Origin: Hermatobates lingyangjiaoensis
Taxonomy: Eukaryota > Arthropoda > Insecta > Hemiptera > Hermatobatidae
NCBI GenBank assembly: GCA_026182355.1
Contig: JAPFBL010000166.1
Coordinates: forward strand, 1,426,001-1,490,000
Direction: 5' to 3'
Length of the DNA: 64,000 nt
The notes under the pieces were generated by a model. The model was not told the DNA's origin, ran no database searches, and worked only from the letters and a program-made list of their open reading frames with translations. Below, in pieces: positions 57,901 through 64,000 of this stretch. The stretch's first letter is position 1. Each line of letters begins with the position of its first letter. The position numbers and the translations under genes were made by a program.

Positions 57901-60574
57901 TAATAGACATAAACGTTTATTACTCGGCACAGTACTTTATGTTTTGTAAAGAAGTCAAAAACATTGTTTAAATATCGCTACTGGAATGATGTCTTTTTTG
58001 CAAATTAATTTTCCTTAAATAATTTCCTTATATTGAACTTATATTTAAACAAGGTTTTTGTCTTTTTATAGCATAAAGCCATTGGGCTATCAGTTGGGGA
58101 TAGAAGTTTCACTTTTATAAAAATTGATTACATATCCACAATGAAACACATGAAAAATGAATTTATTTGTTATTCAACCATGCTTAAAATTTAGTAATAT
58201 CTCTCATATATAATTTAACATTCTTAAATTAAATATGTGTTCAATGCCTTGAGTCTTCAAACTACAACTTACATTGTTGTAAAATTATTAAGAGCTTATA
58301 AATAAAATAATTTCCAATTTAAATACATGCGGAATATTAAGTGTTAAGACATTTCAATTTTATTTCCTTTTTGATAGATTATTCCCTGCTGGTGTCACTA
58401 CAAGAGAAAATATATTTAAGGGATGCTTAGTTTTTGCTCTGAACGTATTTACCTTGTCACATATAGATGATGACTTAATTAATAGTGTACATCAAAATAA
58501 TACAGTCTCATAAGTTGAAAGCCATTAACAGAATCTATAAAAAAACATTTTGTTAAAACTTATTTCAGGTGCTAATTTCATTATTAGTTCTTAAGTGGAA
58601 TGCTATTAAAAACTGAAACCATTGACACTCATGGAAGAACGGCTGGAAATTTAATTTGGAACTGTGAAGTAGAGAGAGAATATAGACTTTTGAAGAGTGA
58701 TTATTTCAAAATCTTCATGAGTTAATCATAGAAGTTTTTATTTTAGCGAATTCGAGCGAGGCTTCTTATTTATAGTGCGATAAAATATCTAAACACCTTG
58801 ATATTGAAAGATTTGACAGTACTTTATGAATGATAATGGAATATTTTATCCTATTTGGGAGTGTGGAATCAGGTGGTATTGAGTATTCGGCTAATATTTA
58901 TCGAAGATTTCGAATTTATCAGTGGACAAATTGTTTCCTGCACCATTTATAAAATATTGTGCAGGCCTTTCCTCTGACAAATAAAAAAAACCGTCCGATC
59001 GTGGTTGGAAACGCACTCGCTTCTGGGCTGGCGAAATAAATCTCAGCAAGTTTTTTTGAATTGACGGAGAGGATGTCAAGCCGTCGGTCCTGAACCTGTA
59101 CGATGTCAGGTACTCGTTAAAGATCCCTATTCGAAATGCACTTGACTTAGGCAAAATTTAGGGCTGCCAATGTCCGATCTAAAATGTTATAATGTCAGAA
59201 ACTTGTTAAAGATCCTTTTCTCAACATACTTGAACAGCCAAAATTAGGGGGCCAGGTTAGCTCGTGTTTAACGCACTCGTTTCTTGGCTGGTAAGTCGGG
59301 GTTCGATAGCCACCTGGCCCTCGATTTATTCACACGGAAGGTGAATAAATCTGATGTGTCATCCCTCGGAGAGGATATCAAGTCGTCGGTTCCGAGCCTA
59401 TTACTCGTTAAAGATCCATCCCTATTCGAGATGCATTTCAGTTAAGAAAAATTAGAACTACCAATCCGGTAAATTCTGACGTTATCACCCGCTAGAGGAA
59501 CGGTATTAAAAAATAAAAACCCCAAATTAAAGGCTTAAAAAAAAAGGTGACATTATCTTCAAAGACCTCTTTTATGATATTCCAACTGACATGCCTCGCT
59601 GGTTTTTCCTTGTAAATCATTACAGTCTCCAACTAACACATTAATCTCTGCTAAACATTGATTCATGAAGTAATCTTTGTAACGTTTCAATTATTTAAAA
59701 TTTATCCCTACTTATATTTTCATCTCTAAGTGGGTTATTACATTAGGTAAGTTTTATGCTCTGCTGTTTTGAAAATTCTAAAAACAGTTTTATTTTGTCT
59801 TAACTGTTTTACTTATTGAGCATTCAACTGCTTTGCATGAAAACATATTTAATTCAAGGATTCCATCAAGTTGCATTGTTTTTTATTTTAATTCTGTAAT
59901 AAATGTGCCGTTGGATTTTAATATTTTTTTTCTATTTTTAATTAATTAATTGAACTTAAAGAATTCATGCTTTTTTTTTATTTTAGCTTCTGTTTTAATA
60001 CTTTTATTAATTGTAAAATCAGAATTTTTAATTCTTTTGTTTTGAAATTCTCTAAAATGTCATGCAGTGATTCGTGAGACAGAGATAAATTTACTGTAGA
60101 TTTAATTCTTGTTTGTTCGATTTTTCATTTAAGTTAATATTTCAAATATTTTCTATCTTAAAAGAATTTCTAATTCTTTTTTTTTTTCATTTTGACTATT
60201 ATCTAATCTATATGTTTGAAATAGCAAAAAATCAATTTTTATATCATTTTCACTTAACGATTACTGAACCAATTGTGGACATCATACATCTAAAAGTTTA
60301 CACATTTATATTATTATTTAATTATATTCTTAATAATAATATAAATATGTAATATTTAATGTCAGCAATATATATTATTTATATTACTGTCAATAGGATC
60401 TAGTCGTATTGAACTGAAAATTTCAAATGTGATAATTTTTCCCAGCGAGGATTAAATAGAATTTCGGAATGTTTTATACTTATTCTTTACTTTAAGGATC
60501 ATTTACTAGATATTTCTTGCATGCCAATAAGAAGATTAATCAGTTTTGGATTATTAAATTTACTTTGTTTTCAG
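54909..60574 (+). other. Fas2: Fas2 intron between the two cytoplasmic tail exons
   Basis: This 5.7-kb AT-rich intron contains two SINE copies in tandem (58985-59215 and 59248-59500, plus). A NotI site (gcggccgc, about 56090) is an isolated G+C island. I see nothing else, and no exon with matching phase. Confidence 0.7.
58985..59500 (+). mobile_element. Two tRNA-derived SINE copies in tandem
   Basis: The first copy (58985-59215) has gccgtcggtcctgaacctgt and tcaggtactcgttaaagatc. The second (59248-59500) starts gccaggttagctcgtgttta, with a clear B box ggggttcgatagcc (59298-59311) and the same body motifs. Both are on the plus strand. Confidence 0.65.
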
Positions 60575-60652
60575 TGAAGGAAGAGAACTTCTTTCTAACG
60601 GAAATAGAGATGGTAAAATAAGAATCGAGACAACACCAATGCTTGATAATGG
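60575..60652 (+). CDS. Fas2: Fas2 exon: middle of the cytoplasmic tail
   Basis: The acceptor is tgttttcag|TGAAGG and the donor AATGG|gtaatt; 78 bases, phase 2 on both sides. It encodes (S)EGRELLSNGNRDGKIRIETT then PMLDNG. The T-T-P-M-L-D motif resembles the S-T-P-L-D-E region of known Fas2 tails. If the donor is not used, the frame runs straight into TAA (GGG TAA, stop at 60654-60656). Retention of the next intron would therefore end the protein without the PDZ-binding tail. Confidence 0.87.
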
Positions 60653-61318
60653 GTAATTAATATTAATATTTTAATATAAATTATTTTATGACAAACATAA
60701 AAGTAAAAAAAAAGTTCATTTTACTATTTAGTAAGATTTTAACATAATCTTTGCTTTTGAATCAATCGTTTTAATTTTCAAACGTTTTCACGAAGTTGTT
60801 AATCGAATATAAGGGCTTCAATTGAAAACATATGGTATATACATGAATCCATGTCGTATAGGGTTAATGTATGTCTATCTGTCTATCAGAAGAGCTTATA
60901 TTTTTACAAATATAATTCAATAATTAAAAAAGAATAAGCTTAATAATTTTTCGCATGTGATATCTTGTAATAATTAATTATCCTGTAAATATTAATTAAT
61001 TTAAATTATTTATTTCTAAATCTAATAAAACCCACAGTCAACACAAAGTGGATTTATTAAAATGCTATCTTTAGTGAAATAATTGTAACATGCACTGAAC
61101 TATAAAATAAATAAATAAGAACATTTAAAATAAATGTAATTTATAACTAAGAAAATTATGAAGTAGCTTAATCATATTTATTATTAAAATGTTTACCAAC
61201 TATATGGACTTTAATTATTCATTCAGATACAAATACTTTGATAATCCTATCATTTGTTAATTGTTTTGTCAAACGTTATTCAGCACCACGATCATGACAA
61301 GGTTTTCTTATCCTTTAG
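60653..61318 (+). other. Fas2: Fas2 last intron
   Basis: This 666-base AT-rich intron has no recognisable content and ends in ttttcttatcctttag. Confidence 0.8.
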
Positions 61319-61403
61319 TTACAAGAGGGACACAACAGTGGAATACGACGTCAAGAAATCTATATCTAAAACTAGCTTTGTTGGGAAGGACTCCGCAGTT
61401 TAA
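61319..61403 (+). CDS. Fas2: Fas2 last exon: C terminus with PDZ-binding motif
   Basis: The acceptor is ttatcctttag|TTACAA; phase 2 in, stop TAA at 61401-61403. It encodes (G)YKRDTTVEYDVKKSISKTSF then VGKDSAV. The T-T-V-E-Y-D and G-K-D-S-A-V ends match the T-I-E-F-D ... G-K-N-S-A-V ends of known Fas2. S-A-V at the C terminus is a class I PDZ ligand (S/T-x-V), the type that binds Discs-large at synapses in fly. This fixes the transmembrane form of the gene. Confidence 0.95.
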
Positions 61404-64000
61404 ACTCAATCAGCTACAAGTAAACCAAGTTCCATTTTATTTAACTTTTATATTGTACATTTTTTTTATTACTGCAACTAGTTTAGTTAATTTAGTTAAA
61501 TCTCCTTGTCTGTTGTGTTGATTCTGCATAATATTAATATGTATGTAAGCATTTTTTATTAATGATTTAGTTTTAATTTAATGTATATTTCACCTAGTAT
61601 ATTTAGTTTAAAAGTATATGTAAGCATTGTTGTATATAGTTTGAATAATTCTAAATTTACCTAGCTTTGGTTTGGGTTAAATAATTACAATTGTGTCCAT
61701 ACTTTGTACGTTTACTTAATTTCATTTTTCCAAACCAAACAGTGCATTAAAACCTATATAAATATATTCTTACTTCTACAATTTATTAGCTATCAAAGAG
61801 TTATTGCAGTGTTTTGCAATACGTCTTATTACTAATTGATGCAGAAATATGTGTATATTTTCTAATAAAAAAAAAAAAATGCATTTTAAGCTGAAATGAC
61901 ATGTGATATTTGATGTTACTCAAGCCTATCTATTTATATTTTAATATTGTACAAAATTTTTAATTGAAATTGACTTTAGTTTTGTAAGTGTAGTAACATT
62001 TTAGTTTGCATTAGTTATTGTGAAAAATGACCAAAATCAATATATTGCTTCTGCTTTTAATTGCTTAGAACTTTTTATAAATTGTGACTGAAGATGATAT
62101 ATTGCTCCATATTTGGAGCAGAGCGTTGTTCATTGTTTACTAATGGAAGAGTAATAATCTTTTGTCATTATTAATGTCACCTTGTGTAAAAAGACTGTAC
62201 GTCTTGGGAGTGTTATATTTGTGTAAGTAATAACAATTGCAGTATTATTCCTTATTGTAAGTATAAAAGGATATTATTGATCTCTGGTCATTTGACTGAT
62301 GTAGATAATGTGTTCATGTAATTTAGAACAGGGAACTAAAAAAAAAAAAATCTACTCATTGACAATGGATAAGAGAAAAATTGTATGCAGGATGACTTGG
62401 CCTACAAACTTATCATGTCTTTACAATTCTTAGTGAAAAACACAATAAACTGTTAACTGTTCAAAAAAAATAACCGGTTAGACAAAATTATTATGTAACA
62501 TTTTGACCAACCAAACAAAGATTTTAGAAATCAGAGCTTATTTGTAAATATAATTTCAAAAGTTTTTTTTTAATGAAAGTAGAATTATTTGTTATTGAAA
62601 CTTGACAACTGGAAATGTTATCAGTAGCTGAGATTTAGATACACCTGTTTTCCTGTATACTTCTACAATTTTTGAATAAGAGTTTTCAACAAATAAATTT
62701 AGCTTGCATTAATATATTTCTTATAAGTCAGAGCTTTAATTTCAATCTTTTTTGTAAAAAAGATGTTACTATTGAAACCAAATATTGAAAACTAATGTTA
62801 TTATTGAAATAGAATTTCTTTATGTCATACGTTATATGATGGTATTTTTTGCGTTTTTGCTGGTTACTAACTAACAAGGACAATTTTAGTGATTGACTCT
62901 ACAGCCCTTTCTAGCAAATTAGATTAACTTGAATCTAATTAATGTGTAAAGGACTGATTTTTATCCATTCCAACTGGAGAGTTAAGATTTACAACATTCA
63001 TCCACATTTTAAAGTATTCATTGTACAACAATTAGATGAAAACTTCTATTGAAACAAAATTTAGTATTAAATCAACCATATTTAAAAACATAATATGTCT
63101 TTTATAAATATTAAAATTATTAAAACTATTTTTCAATTAAGATAGCTTGTTAGTTCAGCTAAAGTTTTGTGTATCATTTCAACAAGTTGTTGGTAATGTT
63201 AGTCCTTTATTTTTTAATTATCATTACCTTCATTTGTGAAGAACTAATTCAGTAATTTGTAATTAGTTTATTTTTACATATTTGACTGGAAAAGGTGTTT
63301 TTCAATTTAAAAATTAGGTAAAACTATGCTTTTTGAAATTTAATTGAGATTTCAATGCTTTTTTTGTGTGTTATTTACAAAAAAATTAACATAATCACTT
63401 AGCACATTAATTCAAATTTCTCGTAAATGTTTTTATCTTATTTAAAATTATTGGTAATTTGGATTTAATAATTGGAAAATATGATTATGAAAATTTAACA
63501 TGTATAGGCCTGAAGGGTTGACAGCATTTTTTGTGTGATTCTAATCATGATATTTGAAATAACTGTGATTGATTCTTAAATGTAATATGTAATCTTCTTT
63601 CAAACACCATATTCGGACATCTAAGTCCTTGCTATAATGGATTAAACATTTAAACGTTACATTATTTTTTAAATTGGTACAAATGTAGTTTACTGTTACT
63701 ATTATGATAGTATTAAAGATCGTAATCATTAAAATCTTTATACTCTTTTCGAACTTTCGAAATCCGGAGAACGACCAACAAGAGTAGTTTTATGCCAGTG
63801 TGTATTTAACAAGTAATGTAAAATGCGATTTCATGTTTTGTCAATTCATTACCTATGTACATATATAACAGCAGTATATAATTGTCGTAGTGCTTTAATT
63901 ATCAGATTTTTCTTAGTTTCCCTGTTATTGAGCTCTCAATAATATTCTTTTGTTATCTTTTGTAAATCCCTTTTAATTATTATTTAAAGATAATTGTGCT
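61404..64000 (+). other. 3' untranslated region and downstream sequence
   Basis: This AT-rich, open-frame-poor stretch follows the stop codon. AATAAA at 61864-61869 (inside an A run) and at 62444-62449 are candidate poly(A) signals; I cannot tell which is used or where the gene ends. No other gene or repeat is recognised to the end of the window. Confidence 0.5.
62444..62449 (+). promoter_or_regulatory. Candidate poly(A) signal of the transmembrane isoform
   Basis: This AATAAA lies about 1.04 kb after the stop codon, with T-rich and GT-containing sequence downstream. AATAAA at 61864 is an alternative. Confidence 0.35.

Larger units (their letters stand above)
10443..62449 (+). other. Fas2: Fasciclin 2 gene, partial at the 5' side (13 transmembrane-form coding exons plus one alternative GPI exon)
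   Basis: The exons below join in one frame into Ig2-Ig5, two fibronectin III domains, then alternative C termini: a GPI signal or a transmembrane helix with cytoplasmic tail. Domain order, the positions of the introns inside the domains, and the C-terminal -SAV tail fit arthropod Fas2, a homophilic adhesion protein of axons, muscle and epithelia. In all, about 2240 coding bases (about 746 codons) of the transmembrane form are in the window. The insect protein is about 870 residues, so roughly the signal peptide and Ig1 are missing. The 3' limit given is only a candidate poly(A) signal. The family call rests on recognising the sequence, not on a database search. Confidence 0.93.

Noticed and set aside
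61261..61521. 86-residue frame starting with TTG-like context near the last exon
   Set aside because: It is a different frame over the last Fas2 exon. The spliced Fas2 frame fits the known C terminus exactly.

Overview
The window is a piece of an AT-rich animal genome. Large introns, GT-AG splice sites, no long intact open reading frames, and an immunoglobulin/fibronectin adhesion gene all point to an insect or close arthropod. I cannot name the order. Apart from one short LINE remnant read on the minus strand, the only protein-coding gene I can support is on the plus strand: Fasciclin 2 (Fas2, the arthropod NCAM-type neural adhesion molecule). The promoter, signal peptide and first Ig domain lie upstream of the window.

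Layout. Positions 1-10442 are intron, with a long CT microsatellite, a hairpin repeat, a SINE copy and a LINE remnant. Exons from 10443 to 26718 encode Ig2 to Ig5. Exons from 29095 to 38003 encode two fibronectin type III domains. A 12-kb intron (38004-50026) holds an alternative terminal exon at 45328-45443 that reads as a GPI-anchor signal with its own poly(A) signal. Exons at 50027 and 50239 give the transmembrane segment and start of the cytoplasmic tail. A probable cassette exon (54822-54908), a second frame-preserving exon (60575-60652) and the last exon (61319-61403, ending G-K-D-S-A-V) complete the transmembrane form. All splice phases agree from exon to exon. The gene can therefore make a lipid-anchored form and a membrane-spanning form, as Fas2 does in other insects.

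The introns are the unusual part. They carry at least ten families of non-autonomous foldback repeats, mostly embedded in (AT)n tracts. Many are near-perfect palindromes of 120-860 bp. Their stems repeatedly contain the same small module: CTGANGA, one extra base, a 3-6 bp hairpin, then GAAA, then a short self-complementary block and a complement of the upstream flank. This matches the hammerhead ribozyme core (with one extra nucleotide). It suggests non-autonomous relatives of Penelope-like retroelements with inverted terminal modules. Two copies have 14-15 bp direct repeats at their ends, consistent with insertion by a retroelement-type mechanism. No element in the window encodes an intact reverse transcriptase or endonuclease.

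Other repeats are a tRNA-derived SINE family, a pogo/Tigger-type MITE, a hAT-like MITE just upstream of the GPI exon, and simple repeats. One simple repeat is a (CT)n tract that ends 23 bases before the Ig3 exon.
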